64,000 nucleotides of DNA from Amorphoplanes digitatis (GTDB taxonomy: Bacteria; Actinomycetota; Actinomycetes; Mycobacteriales; Micromonosporaceae), in the NCBI RefSeq assembly GCF_014205335.1, contig NZ_JACHNH010000001.1, positions 4,272,501 to 4,336,500 of the forward strand, given 5' to 3'. Of this stretch, positions 1 through 8,087 are shown in pieces. The notes beneath the pieces are model-generated. The model did no database searches. It was given only the letters and a program-made list of their open reading frames with translations, and was not told where the DNA came from. The translations under genes and the position numbers were made by a program. The stretch's first letter is position 1, and each line of letters opens with the position of its first letter.

Positions 1-616
1 CCTCGCGGTACTGCCGCTCGGCGGCCTCGCGGGCGGTGAGGCTGCGCAGCTCGTCGCGGCTGTGCGCGTCCAGGGTGCCGTCGAGCACGAGCGTCATCAG
101 GCCGATCAGCTCGGCCGCGTCCCGGGGCGGCCGGAACTCCAGCCGCCCGCTCGGCGCGGGCACCGGCGTGCCGGGCAGCCAGTGCAGGCGCAGCCGCTCC
201 ACGAACAGCCGGGCGCCGACGCGTTCGAGGGCGGCCATCCGGTCCCGCACCGCCCGGCGCGACTCGTCGTGCGCGCGCCAGTCGGGCGGGACGAAGCGGC
301 CGTACCCGGGCGGCGTGCCGCCCGGCGGTACGAGGGCCGCGAGCGCCGCCTCCAGCAGGCGCACGCCGTCCTCGATGCCGTCGGTGACGTCGAAGACGTC
401 CATCAGCAGCGGATGCTCGTCGCCGGGGCGGGACCACCAGGCGGCCCGGGCCACGACGCGGTCGCCGCGCAGGGCGACCCAGAGCCATCGGGTACGGCGG
501 CGGCCCGCCTCGAGGTCGCCGCGGATCTCGGCGTTCAGGACGTACGGCAGGCGGTTGAACAGGTCGATCTCCTCCGGCCCGGTGATCGGGCGCAGAGTCA
601 GGTCGTGCGGGGTCAA
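1..616 (-). CDS. GNAT-like N-acetyltransferase (C-terminus beyond window edge)
   Basis: An open reverse-strand frame runs off the left edge, so about 205 N-terminal residues are visible. It starts at a TTG (614-616) preceded by a GGACGGAG ribosome-binding site. The protein begins MTPHDLTLRPITGPEEIDLF, the usual first strand of a GNAT acetyltransferase (LRPIT..E), followed by a short strand-rich segment containing RWLWVALRGDRVVARAAWW. A second half with LEFRPPRDAAELIGLM repeats the opening pattern, so this may be a two-domain GNAT. These enzymes transfer an acetyl group from acetyl-CoA to an amine; the substrate cannot be inferred. The acetyl-CoA loop is not in the visible part. Codon pattern (strong third-position GC) supports coding on this strand. 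Confidence 0.6.
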   Translation of the reverse strand, partial: MTPHDLTLRPITGPEEIDLFNRLPYVLNAEIRGDLEAGRRRTRWLWVALRGDRVVARAAWWSRPGDEHPLLMDVFDVTDGIEDGVRLLEAALAALVPPGGTPPGYGRFVPPDWRAHDESRRAVRDRMAALERVGARLFVERLRLHWLPGTPVPAPSGRLEFRPPRDAAELIGLMTLVLDGTLDAHSRDELRSLTAREAAERQYRE

Positions 617-776
617 GGCGTTCTCCGTCCGGAGGCGCCCGTCACCGGTGGACGGGCGCGGTGTGTGCGGCGTACATGTCCGGGCCCTCCTTTCCGACGT
701 CGGTTCGGCCGCAGTTCTATCCGCCCCCGCTGTTGCCCGCAACCGAATTGCGCGGGTGTCGCGTAGGGTCGGCGGC

Positions 777-1868
777 ATGGATCTGGTCGCCAAGGCCGCC
801 GAGCTGATCGCCGTGCCGTCCACTGCGGACCGCCCCGAGGAGCTGGCCCGGGCGCTCGATCTGGTGCTCGACGTCGTCGGCACGGACTTCACGGTGGAAC
901 GCTTCTCCTCGCGCGGCAAGCCCAGCGCGCTGGTCCGGACGCCCGGCCCGCGCCCGGTGTTCCGGGTCCTGCTCAACGCCCACCTCGACGTCGTGCCCGC
1001 CGAAGCCTACGAGGCCCGCCGCGACGGCGACCGGCTCTACGGCCGCGGCGCGCAGGACATGAAGGTCGCGGCGGTGGTCATGGCCGACGTGTTCCGGGAG
1101 CTGGCCGGGACGCTGCCGTACCCGCTGGGCCTGCAACTGGTCACCGACGAGGAGGTCGGCGGCTACGATGGCACCGCACACCAGATCGAGGCCGGGGTGA
1201 GCGCGGACTTCGTGGTCATCGGCGAGCAGAGCGGCCTGCGCGTCGTCACCGACTCCAAGGGGCTGTGCCAGGTGCGGTTGCGCGCCACCGGCGCCGCCGC
1301 GCACGCCGCGTACCCCTGGCTGGGCGACAACGCCCTGCTGACGCTGATCGGCGCGGTGCAGGCGCTGGTGCGGCGCTATCCGGTTCCGGCGACCGAGCAG
1401 TGGGCCACGACGGTCAACGTGGCCCGGATCGAGACCGCCAACCTCGCCGTCAATCAGGTGCCGGCCGACGCGACGGCGTGGCTCGACATCCGCTTCCCGC
1501 CCGAGGACACCGACTTCAGCGGGCGCACGCCGCACGAGATCGTGGCCTACCTGCGCTCGGTCACCGGTGTCCGTGCCGAGGTCGACAGCCTCGGCCCGTC
1601 GCACCACGCCGACCCGGAGAGCGAGGAGGTGGCCCGGCTGCGCGAGGCGGCCCGGTCCGCGGGCTTCTCCGGCGAGCTGCTGCGCAAGCACGGCGCGGCG
1701 GACGCGCGGTTCTACTACGCCCGCGGCGTCGACGCCGTCATCTTCGGCCCCGGCGGCGACGGCCAGCACGGCCCGGACGAGTACGCCGACCTGACGACCG
1801 TCGCGCCGTACCGGGACGCGCTGGTCTCGTTCCTCAAGTCCCTCACGCCGCGGACAGCCGCCTGGTGA
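777..1868 (+). CDS. M20 family metallopeptidase
   Basis: A 363-residue zinc-dependent hydrolase of the M20 (ArgE/DapE/CPG2) family, which removes acyl groups or C-terminal amino acids from small peptides or N-acyl amino acids in the cytosol. Metal ligands are visible: HLDVVP (His69, Asp71), the GRGAQDMK block (Asp94), and the TDEEVGG block with the catalytic Glu-Glu pair at about 125-126. A dimerisation domain lies around 165-270, with a late His in the KHGAADARF region. The ATG at 777 starts at the family's usual N-terminus (DLVAKAAELIAVPST); a much longer open frame upstream is not coding-like. It converges with the next gene, overlapping 26 bases. Exact substrate unknown. Confidence 0.85.
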   Translation: MDLVAKAAELIAVPSTADRPEELARALDLVLDVVGTDFTVERFSSRGKPSALVRTPGPRPVFRVLLNAHLDVVPAEAYEARRDGDRLYGRGAQDMKVAAVVMADVFRELAGTLPYPLGLQLVTDEEVGGYDGTAHQIEAGVSADFVVIGEQSGLRVVTDSKGLCQVRLRATGAAAHAAYPWLGDNALLTLIGAVQALVRRYPVPATEQWATTVNVARIETANLAVNQVPADATAWLDIRFPPEDTDFSGRTPHEIVAYLRSVTGVRAEVDSLGPSHHADPESEEVARLREAARSAGFSGELLRKHGAADARFYYARGVDAVIFGPGGDGQHGPDEYADLTTVAPYRDALVSFLKSLTPRTAAW

Positions 1869-2283
1869 GCTCGGCTGCCCTGGCCCGCTGCACGGACCGG
1901 GCCTGCCCGACGACGAAGGAGCGCAGCAGCGCGGGGAACGTGACGTTGACGGTCTCGGTGACGGCGGTGACGTCGCCGTCCGGCACCAGGTCGACGGCGG
2001 CGGTCAGGCGCACCCGGCCCGGGCTCACCACGTCGCTGAAGATCCGGCGGCCGGGCTCGGGAAAGGTCATGGTGACCTTGATGTGGTTGTCGTATTTGAA
2101 CGGGCCGAAGGTGAACCGTTCCACCGAGACGTAGGAGACCTCGCCGCCGTCGCGCCGGACGTCGCGCACGGCGACGATCAGCGGCGACAGGCCGATGTAG
2201 CTCTCCGGCTCCGCCAGATGGGCGAAGATCTTCTCGGCGGGCGCGTGGACGTGGAACGAGTTGCTGAACTCTTCGGTCGGCAC
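1843..2283 (-). CDS. SRPBCC family protein
   Basis: A 146-residue protein with the START/Bet v1-like pattern: N-terminal strand EFSNSFHVHAPAEKIFAHL, the helix that follows (AEPESYIGLSPLI), then long amphipathic strands and a C-terminal helix (QARSVQRARAAELTRRL). Such proteins form a hydrophobic ligand pocket and act as polyketide cyclases, lipid carriers or toxin antitoxins; nothing here decides between these. The start is a GTG. It stands alone, convergent with the M20 peptidase. Confidence 0.7.
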   Translation of the reverse strand: MPTEEFSNSFHVHAPAEKIFAHLAEPESYIGLSPLIVAVRDVRRDGGEVSYVSVERFTFGPFKYDNHIKVTMTFPEPGRRIFSDVVSPGRVRLTAAVDLVPDGDVTAVTETVNVTFPALLRSFVVGQARSVQRARAAELTRRLSAA

Positions 2284-2313
2284 GGCGCCATGATCGCACG
2301 GTCCGGCCGAGCG

Positions 2314-3309
2314 CTACCGCGGCCGCTCGCCCTTGCCGTCGACGACCGCACGCTCCAGTACGGCGCTGAGGCCGGTGATCGTGCCGGCCGTACCGCCGGC
2401 ACCGTCCTCGACCAGGTAGCTGCGCTCGCCGAGGTAGTCGAACGTCCGCGGGTCGAAGATCCATTCGCGCCGCTCGCCGAGATGCTCGAACGCCACCGCG
2501 GTGCCGTGCCGCCCCGCGCCGTCGACCGCGTCGTCGACGAGCACCACGCCGGGAATCCGGGCGGCGGTGCGGTAGAGGGTGACGTAGGTCCGCGGCGGGA
2601 GGATGGTCTCGTGCATCGCGCTGCCGATCCAGTCGAACGCCGAGTAGTCCGCCTCCGGCCCCGTGTCCTCGGTCTCGGTCTCGGCGTAGATCCTGCGCAG
2701 CAGAAGCTTCGGCTCGACGGGCAGGTTAGCGTAGGCGCCGTTCGGCGTCGCGTCGTACACCTCGAAGGTCTCGGCTCCGTCGTGGACGAACGCCCGGTCG
2801 CCCTGCTGCGGGGACCAGATCTCCCGGATGCGCGTGGTCTCTAGCGCGGGCGTGACGACGCCCTCCGACGGCCAGCTCACGCCGCCGTCGAAGCGCCGGC
2901 CGCCGAAGGCGATGTGCTGGTAGGCGATCCTGCTCCGGATGTAGACGAACTGGTCGGGGCGGATGGCCGGCGCCGGTGGGAGGGACGCCCGGGCCGCGGC
3001 CGCGTCGGCGCGGGCGACGACCCCGGCGGCGTGCACCGGCGGCAGCGCGATGACCGCCGGCGTCGCGCTCGGCGCCGGCACGGGAGACGTCCCGCCGTGC
3101 GGCACGAGGCCCGCCAGCACGAAGATCACGGTGACCAGCGCCGCGGCGCCCGCCGGCACCAGCGCCATCACGCGGCGCGGCGCCCGGCGCGGCCGGCCGA
3201 TCTCCCGCAGGAAGGCGTCCCGGAGCACCCGGCCGCGCGCCTCGGACAGCTCGGGGTCGCCGGGCGGCGGCAGCAGGCGGGCGAGTTCGTCGCGCTGTGC
3301 GGTGTTCAT
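2314..3309 (-). CDS. CU044_5270-type membrane protein paired with an ECF sigma factor
   Basis: A 331-residue protein with a short cytoplasmic N-terminus (LARLLPPPGDPELSEARGRV), one transmembrane segment at about 50-70 (ALVPAGAAALVTVIFVLAGL) and a roughly 255-residue outside domain. This is the layout of proteins named CU044_5270 family in actinobacteria, nearly always downstream of an ECF sigma factor. The ATG overlaps the sigma gene's stop (ATGA), so the two are translationally coupled. By position it may act as the sigma factor's anti-sigma or sensory partner, but I see no zinc-binding HxxxCxxC anti-sigma motif, so this role is inference. The outer domain resembles lipoprotein-type beta-rich sensors. 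Confidence 0.65.
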   Translation of the reverse strand: MNTAQRDELARLLPPPGDPELSEARGRVLRDAFLREIGRPRRAPRRVMALVPAGAAALVTVIFVLAGLVPHGGTSPVPAPSATPAVIALPPVHAAGVVARADAAAARASLPPAPAIRPDQFVYIRSRIAYQHIAFGGRRFDGGVSWPSEGVVTPALETTRIREIWSPQQGDRAFVHDGAETFEVYDATPNGAYANLPVEPKLLLRRIYAETETEDTGPEADYSAFDWIGSAMHETILPPRTYVTLYRTAARIPGVVLVDDAVDGAGRHGTAVAFEHLGERREWIFDPRTFDYLGERSYLVEDGAGGTAGTITGLSAVLERAVVDGKGERPR

Positions 3310-3893
3310 GGGGTGGTCTCCCGCCTCATCGGTGCGGACTGCCGGGCGTTGCGCAACTCGGTCTCGGCGAGGGCCCGCAGCCGGACCCGGGCCCGGGACA
3401 GCCGGGACCGCACCGTCCCGACCGGTACGCCGAGTGCCTCGGCGGCGGCCGCGTAGTCCAGCCCGGACCAGACGCAGAGCGTGAAGACCTCCCGTTCGCG
3501 GCGGCGCAGCCGGCCCAGCGCGACCGCGGCGGCCCGCAGCTGCTCGGCGTCGCGCAGCCGTTCAACGACCTCGTCGGAGAAGTCCGGCACGGTGTCGCGC
3601 AGCGGCAGCCGGGCGAGCGCGGCCTGGTGCCGCCGGGCCGCGCGGGAGGTGTTGCGCAGCACGTTGGTGGCGATGCCGAGCAGCCAGGGCAGCACGCTGT
3701 CGCCGTCGGGCCGCAGCCGCGCGCGCAGCCGCCACGCCTCGTGGAAGGTCAGCGACACCACGTCCTCGGCGGTGCTCCAATCGGCGGTCACCCGCACGGC
3801 ATGGCGGTACACCGTGCGCGCGTGCTCGTCGAAGAGCCGGCCGAAGGCCGCGGCGTCGCCGGCCCGCAGCCGCGCTCTCATCGGTAGGTCCAC
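3306..3893 (-). CDS. ECF RNA polymerase sigma factor
   Basis: A sigma-70 family extracytoplasmic-function sigma factor of about 195 residues. Region 2 is visible as AAFGRLFDEHARTVYRHAVR through TAEDVVSLTFHEAWR and DGDSVLPWLLGIATNVLRN. Region 4 follows as LGRLRRREREVFTLCVWSGL and ALGVPVGTVRSRLSRARVRL, the helix-turn-helix that reads the -35 element. I chose the GTG at 3891-3893 because AGGA lies six bases upstream; the ATG twelve bases downstream is the alternative. It is the first gene of a two-gene unit with the membrane protein, which likely regulates it. A GGAACC, as in ECF -35 elements, lies upstream at 3921-3926 (reverse strand), which would fit autoregulation. Confidence 0.85.
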   Translation of the reverse strand: MDLPMRARLRAGDAAAFGRLFDEHARTVYRHAVRVTADWSTAEDVVSLTFHEAWRLRARLRPDGDSVLPWLLGIATNVLRNTSRAARRHQAALARLPLRDTVPDFSDEVVERLRDAEQLRAAAVALGRLRRREREVFTLCVWSGLDYAAAAEALGVPVGTVRSRLSRARVRLRALAETELRNARQSAPMRRETTP

Positions 3894-3920
3894 ACTCAGT
3901 CCTGTCCGCGGGCGCCGCTC

Positions 3921-3941
3921 GGTTCCGGTGACCCGGGTCAC
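3921..3941 (-). promoter_or_regulatory. Possible promoter region of the ECF sigma gene
   Basis: A perfect 14-base palindrome GTGACCCGGGTCAC (3928-3941) covers the stop codon of the nucleoside hydrolase gene, followed on the reverse strand by GGAACC, similar to ECF -35 elements. No convincing -10 is visible. It could be an operator or part of the sigma factor's own promoter. Confidence 0.25.
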
Positions 3942-4843
3942 ACTCCGAGCGCGAGCCGGCGGATCACCGGTGCGGCGTCGCCGGTCAGCGACAGGACCAC
4001 CCGGGTGCGCCGCCGCGCCGCGGCGTCCTCGGTCACCCGCCCGTCCGGGCCGACCCGCAGCCCGAGCATCGGCGCGTCTAGGGGCCGCAGGTCGCCGGTG
4101 GCGATGCCCGCCGCGAGTGGATCGTGCAGCGGCACCTCGCGCTCGCCGAACCGGGTCTCGTAGTGGTCGAGGTAGGCGACGAGCATCGCCGCCAGCGCCG
4201 TCGTCAGCGCGGTGCCGTGCGCCGCCAGCACGGCCCGGTCCCGCTCGCCGAAGCGGTGCCGCATGGTGACGTCCAGCGGCACGAGCGTCACCGGCCAGGC
4301 CGCGTCGAGTACCTCGGCCGCGGCGACGGGATCGTTGGCGATGTTGGCCTCGGCGTGCCCGGTGATGTTGCCGGGCACCCGCAGCGCCCCGCCCATGACG
4401 GTCACGTCCCGCACCAGTTCGGCGAGCCCCGGCTCCCGGCGCAGCGCGAGCGCGAGGTTGGTCAGCGGACCGGTGGCCACCACCCGCAGCTCGCCGGGGT
4501 GCCGGCGGGCCGTCTCGATCAGCAGGTCGGCGCCGTCGCGGTCGGCCGGCGTCCGGGCCGCGCGCGGCAACTCGATCCCGCCGATGCCGTTGCCGCCGTG
4601 CACCCGCGCCGCGCCGCCGGCGTAGCTGCCGCCGAGCGGGTGGTGCGCGCCCGCACCGACCGGTATGTCGTCGCGGCCGGCCAGTGCGAGCAGGTCGAGG
4701 GTGTTGCGCGCCGCCTGCCCGGCGCTGGTGTTGCCGCTGACGGTGCCGACGGCGGCCAGAGCGGCACCCGGGCGCCCGAGCAGCAGCGCCAGCGCGAGCG
4801 CGTCGTCGATCCCGGTGTCGCAGTCGAGATGGAACGGGGTCAT
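3938..4843 (-). CDS. Nucleoside hydrolase
   Basis: A 301-residue inosine/uridine-preferring nucleoside hydrolase (IunH/RihA type), which cleaves the N-glycosidic bond of ribonucleosides in salvage. The N-terminal calcium-binding signature LDCDTGIDDALAL (Asp7, Asp9, Asp13-14) sits right at the start. VSGNTSAGQAARNTLDLL, VMGGALRVPGNIT and the EANIANDPVAA block that contributes substrate and metal ligands follow in the expected order, and length fits the family. ATG 4843 puts the signature at residue 7 as usual; longer frames upstream are implausible. It diverges from the LLM oxidoreductase gene with 58 bases between starts. Confidence 0.9.
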   Translation of the reverse strand: MTPFHLDCDTGIDDALALALLLGRPGAALAAVGTVSGNTSAGQAARNTLDLLALAGRDDIPVGAGAHHPLGGSYAGGAARVHGGNGIGGIELPRAARTPADRDGADLLIETARRHPGELRVVATGPLTNLALALRREPGLAELVRDVTVMGGALRVPGNITGHAEANIANDPVAAAEVLDAAWPVTLVPLDVTMRHRFGERDRAVLAAHGTALTTALAAMLVAYLDHYETRFGEREVPLHDPLAAGIATGDLRPLDAPMLGLRVGPDGRVTEDAAARRRTRVVLSLTGDAAPVIRRLALGV

Positions 4844-4901
4844 CCGGTGATGATGGCCGACGGCGGTTGACGCCATGGGCCCCTGGGTACTTATCACGCG
4901 T

Positions 4902-5858
4902 ATGACGCAGTACGGAATCCACGCCTCGCACGAGCAGATCCCGCCCGCCGAGCTCCTCGCCGCGGTCGTCGCCGCGGAGCGCGCCGGCTTCGAGGCGGCG
5001 ATGTGCTCCGACCACTTCTCGCCGTGGAGCGCCCGGCAGGGGCAGTCGGCGTTCGCCTGGTCCTGGCTCGGCGCCGCGCTACAGGCCACCGGCCTGTCGT
5101 TCGGCGTGGTCAACGCGCCCGGACAGCGCTACCACCCGGCGATCATCGCGCAGGCGATCGGCACACTTGGCGCGATGTACCCGGGCCGGTTCTGGGCCGC
5201 CCTGGGCAGCGGCGAGAACAGCAACGAGCACATCACCGGCGGGCCGTGGCCGCGCAAGGAGGTCCGCGAGGCCCGGCTGCTCGAATGCGTCGGCGTCATC
5301 CGCGACCTGCTGGCCGGCGAGGAGGTCACCCGCGACGGCCTGGTCACGGTCGACCGCGCCCGGCTCTGGACCCGCCCGGGTACGCCGCCGCCGCTGATCG
5401 GCGCCGCGGTCAGCACCCGGACCGCCGCCTGGTGCGCGGGCTGGGCCGACGGCCTGGTCACGGTGAACGCGCCCGAGGAGCACCTGCGCGCGATGATCGC
5501 GGCGTACCGGGACGCGGGCGGCCGCGGCCCGGTGTGCCTACAGGCGCACCTGAGCTGGGCGCCGTCGCAGGCAGAGGCCGAGGCCATCGCGCACGACCAG
5601 TGGCGCAGCAACGTCTTCGCGCCGCCGGTCTGCTGGGACACCGAGACGGTCGAGCACTTCGACGTGGTCTCCGAGCACGTGACGATCGAGCAGGTGCGAC
5701 AGGTCGTCAACGTCTCCGCCGACCTGGAGCAGCACACCGCCTGGCTGCGCGGCTACGCCGCGCTGGGCTTCGACCGCGTCTACCTGCACCACGTCGGCCA
5801 GGACCTCCTGCCGTTCGTCGACGCCTTCGGCGCCAAGGTCCTGCCGGCCCTGCGGTGA
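4902..5858 (+). CDS. LLM-class (F420/FMN-dependent) oxidoreductase, TIGR03885-like
   Basis: A 318-residue TIM-barrel flavin oxidoreductase of the luciferase-like monooxygenase class. Visible features are YGIHASHEQIPPAELL at the start, the CSDHFSPW motif (DHF, cofactor side), TLGAMYPGRFWAALGSGENSNE (flavin phosphate region) and PPLIGAAVSTRTAAWCAGWADG. The GSGE-N block and the start resemble the TIGR03885 subgroup. It probably uses F420 or FMN; the substrate is unknown. ATG 4902 is chosen because homologous proteins begin at this strand; no strong ribosome-binding site is visible, and an upstream ATG at 4875 is possible. Its stop abuts the stop of the convergent acyltransferase gene. Confidence 0.82.
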   Translation: MTQYGIHASHEQIPPAELLAAVVAAERAGFEAAMCSDHFSPWSARQGQSAFAWSWLGAALQATGLSFGVVNAPGQRYHPAIIAQAIGTLGAMYPGRFWAALGSGENSNEHITGGPWPRKEVREARLLECVGVIRDLLAGEEVTRDGLVTVDRARLWTRPGTPPPLIGAAVSTRTAAWCAGWADGLVTVNAPEEHLRAMIAAYRDAGGRGPVCLQAHLSWAPSQAEAEAIAHDQWRSNVFAPPVCWDTETVEHFDVVSEHVTIEQVRQVVNVSADLEQHTAWLRGYAALGFDRVYLHHVGQDLLPFVDAFGAKVLPALR

Positions 5859-6521
5859 TCAGTTAGGCGTGGAGAGCTCGTTGTAGCCGGGCGCGTGTTC
5901 CTGGCCGGAGAGGTCGCCGATCGCGGCCATGATGGCGTCGGTGGCCTCGCGGCGGGCCCGGGCCGCGCCGCCCGCCGGCGGCGCGAAGCGCAACGGCGCG
6001 CCGAACCGCACGGTCACCCGCCCGGGTCGCGGCAGCCGGGCACCCACCGGCTGGACCCGCTCGGTGCCGAGGACGGCGACCGGCACGACCGGCGCACCGG
6101 AGGCGAGCGCGAGCCAGGCCACCCCGGTGCGCCCGCGGTAGAGCCGGCCGTCGCGCGAGCGGCTGCCCTCGGGATGGATGCCGAACGCCCGCCCGTCGCG
6201 CAGCACCGCCAGGGCCGTCTCGAGCGCCGCCTGCGCGGCCCGGTGCGCGCCGCGCGGCACGGCGATCGCGTCGACGGCAAGCAGCGTGGTGCTCAGCAGC
6301 CGGCCCTTGAGGCCGGGCCGGGTGAAATACTCCTCCTTGGCCAGGAACGCCACCGGCCGCGGCGACACCAGCGGGATGAGGAAGCTGTCGATCGCCGACA
6401 GGTGATTGGCGGCCAGGATGACCGGCCCGTGGCCGGGCACGTGCTCGCGGCCTTCGACGGTGGGCCGGAACATCACCCGGGACAGCGGCACCAGCATCGC
6501 CCGGGCGATCCGCGTCAGCAT
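5859..6521 (-). CDS. 1-acyl-sn-glycerol-3-phosphate acyltransferase family protein
   Basis: A 220-residue PlsC-like acyltransferase. The catalytic HX4D motif is NHLSAID (His40, Asp45). Block II is VDAIAVPRG, block III the HPEGSRSRDGRL region that binds the glycerol phosphate, and block IV APVVPVAVLG. A hydrophobic N-terminus (MLTRIARAMLVPLSRVMF) suggests membrane attachment. It would acylate lysophosphatidic acid or a related lipid. The ATG lies one base after the TetR gene's TGA, so the two genes form one unit in which a TetR repressor likely controls this lipid gene. Confidence 0.87.
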   Translation of the reverse strand: MLTRIARAMLVPLSRVMFRPTVEGREHVPGHGPVILAANHLSAIDSFLIPLVSPRPVAFLAKEEYFTRPGLKGRLLSTTLLAVDAIAVPRGAHRAAQAALETALAVLRDGRAFGIHPEGSRSRDGRLYRGRTGVAWLALASGAPVVPVAVLGTERVQPVGARLPRPGRVTVRFGAPLRFAPPAGGAARARREATDAIMAAIGDLSGQEHAPGYNELSTPN

Positions 6522-6522
6522 G

Positions 6523-7080
6523 TCAGCGCTCCACATAGGAGTCGATGGCCGCGCACAGCAGCGGCCAGGGGTCATCGGTGTCGACGGTCATCTGGAGGCT
6601 GCCCCACAGCCAGAGCTGGGCGAGCCCGTGCAGGTTGGCCCAGAGCGCCCCGGCCACGACGGTCGCGTCCTGGCTGCCGGGCCGCGCCCGGCCGACCAGA
6701 TCCACGAGTACGGCGAAGAGCGGCTTGGTGGCGGCGCGCAGCCCCTCCTGGTTACCCCGCAGCAGCTCGTGCCGGAACATCAGCTCGAACATGCCGCGCT
6801 CGGAGCGCGCGAAGTCGAGATAGAGCCCCCCGAGCGCGAGCAGCCCGGCCCGCGGATCGCCGTCGACCTCGAGCGCGCCGATCCGCGCACTCAGCCGCTC
6901 GTAGCCGACCCGGGCGACGGCGGCCAGCAGATGCCGGTGCGTGGGGAAGTAACGCCGCGGCGCACCGTGCGACACCCCGGCGCGCCGCGCGATCTCCCGC
7001 AACGACAGCGACTCGGTGCCCTCCGCGGCGACCAGCGCGACACCGGTCTCGACGAGGCGAGCCCGCAACTGATCGGCCAT
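6523..7080 (-). CDS. TetR/AcrR family transcriptional regulator
   Basis: A 185-residue TetR-type repressor. The N-terminal helix-turn-helix is seen in SLREIARRAGVSHGAPRRYF (about residues 25-44), with GAP..YF typical of the subgroup carrying a WHG-type C-terminal ligand domain; WANLHGLAQLWLWGSL matches that domain near the end. It is first in a unit with the acyltransferase gene. A perfect 15-base palindrome lies 21 bases upstream of its start, so autoregulation is likely. The ligand may be a lipid or acyl-CoA given the neighbour; that is inference. Confidence 0.88.
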   Translation of the reverse strand: MADQLRARLVETGVALVAAEGTESLSLREIARRAGVSHGAPRRYFPTHRHLLAAVARVGYERLSARIGALEVDGDPRAGLLALGGLYLDFARSERGMFELMFRHELLRGNQEGLRAATKPLFAVLVDLVGRARPGSQDATVVAGALWANLHGLAQLWLWGSLQMTVDTDDPWPLLCAAIDSYVER

Positions 7081-7437
7081 GAAGAATGTCTACCAGCACG
7101 CGTAGACACTGTCTACTCCGTGCTCGACGGGATTCGACTCCTCGCCCTCGGCCGGCCCGGCAATCTCCGGCGACTGTCGCCCCGATGACTGACGAAATGT
7201 CGCGCTCCCGTCACGGCTCCTCTTCTTCTCCGGGATAGCCGCCGGACTGGCGGCGGGCCTGGTCCCACTGGCCGCCGAGCAGTTGATCACCGTCCGCCGG
7301 CGGCGGCCGGCCGAGGGTCTTCGAGCGGGGTTCGAACCGGCGGAGTCCTGAGGACGTCGATGCCGTTGAGGCCGCGCTGCTCGCCGGCCCTGTGCGGAGG
7401 TGCTGCGCGGGCCGGGGCGACGGGCCACCATGGGTGC
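7081..7437. other. Gene-poor stretch with operator and a possible gene remnant
   Basis: No gene is convincing here. The left part holds the TetR operator. On the plus strand about 7215-7350 an open frame without a start codon reads a hydrophobic, membrane-like run (RLLFFSGIAAGLAAGLV) ending in a normal TGA after RRRRPAEGLRAGFEPAES. It could be the 3' end of a decayed membrane-protein gene, or chance. Confidence 0.25.
7102..7116. promoter_or_regulatory. TetR operator candidate
   Basis: GTAGACACTGTCTAC is a perfect inverted repeat (seven-base arms, one central base) just upstream of the tetR-like gene, and a further GTCTAC lies at 7088-7093. Size and position are typical of a TetR-family autoregulatory operator. 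Confidence 0.6.
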
Positions 7438-7644
7438 ATGACAGAGCGATATGAGTACAAGGTTCTGGAGCTCCGGGAGAAGATGCTCGGCGGCAAGATG
7501 TCGGGTGAGAAGTTGGAGAAGCTCCTCAATCAACACGCCGGCGAAGGCTGGCGGCTCAAGGCGATCACCTCGGCGGATGTCAAGGGACGTCTTGGGCCCG
7601 GCGGTGTCGAGGGTCTACTGGTCACGTTCGAGCGCGTCATCTGA
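7438..7644 (+). CDS. DUF4177-type small protein
   Basis: A 68-residue protein: MTERYEYKVLELREKMLGG, then GEKLEKLLNQHAGEGWRLK and a final strand GLLVTFERVI. The pattern YEYKV....-L...LN..G..GW.L......-G...L..FER is that of the DUF4177 family, small cytoplasmic alpha/beta proteins of unknown function. ATG 7438 starts exactly at the family domain. Its base composition is noticeably less GC-rich than neighbouring genes (AAG, GAG, AAT codons), which is common for this family. Confidence 0.75.
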   Translation: MTERYEYKVLELREKMLGGKMSGEKLEKLLNQHAGEGWRLKAITSADVKGRLGPGGVEGLLVTFERVI

Positions 7645-7658
7645 CAACTGCCACCGGT

Positions 7659-8036
7659 TCAGTCGTGGGGGATCGGCGGTGCCCAGTGTGGGCGGGGGAT
7701 CAGGCAGAACGGGTGGCCGGCGGGGTCGGCGAAGACGTTCGGGCCGGGTAGTTCGGTCGCGCCGAGGCCTAGGACCGCGGCGCGGGCGGTGGCGACGTCC
7801 TCGACCATCACGTCGAGGTGGAGTTGCTGGGGGAGTGCGGGGTCCGGCCAGGTCGGCGGGCGGTGGTCCGGTGCGCGCTGGAACGCCAGGCCGGACGCCC
7901 GGTCGCTGGTGGAGACGACGGCGAAGTCCTCGTCGCGGTAGGTGATCTCCTGGCCGAGCAGACGGCTGTAGAACGTGGCAAGGGCCAGGGGATCGGGGCA
8001 GTCGAAGATCAGGTGGTGGGTCCGTCCGATCGGCAT
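7659..8036 (-). CDS. VOC family protein
   Basis: A 125-residue glyoxalase/bleomycin-resistance (vicinal oxygen chelate) protein. Paired beta-alpha-beta-beta-beta modules are visible: HLIFDCPDPLALATFYSRLL at the start and LHLDVMVEDVATARAAVLGL in the second half, ending FADPAGHPFCLI, where a metal ligand normally falls. The GGAGGAACC ribosome-binding site fixes the ATG at 8036. Function could be a small-molecule dioxygenase, isomerase or binding protein. It diverges from the YciI-like gene with a 51-base gap, so the two probably share a promoter region. Confidence 0.8.
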   Translation of the reverse strand: MPIGRTHHLIFDCPDPLALATFYSRLLGQEITYRDEDFAVVSTSDRASGLAFQRAPDHRPPTWPDPALPQQLHLDVMVEDVATARAAVLGLGATELPGPNVFADPAGHPFCLIPRPHWAPPIPHD

Positions 8037-8087
8037 GGTTCCTCCGAGGTCGTGTCGAGAACGGTGGGGCGGGAACGACCCAGGGGC

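Noticed and set aside
36..776. Long plus-strand frame upstream of the M20 peptidase
   Set aside because: Arg/Ser-rich shadow of the reverse-strand GNAT gene; the real peptidase begins at the family-typical MDLVAKAAELI.
7326..7345. GGGTTCGAACC resembling a tRNA T-loop
   Set aside because: The flanking bases do not form a five-pair T stem (CGGGG against CGGCG), and no acceptor, D or anticodon stem can be drawn upstream.
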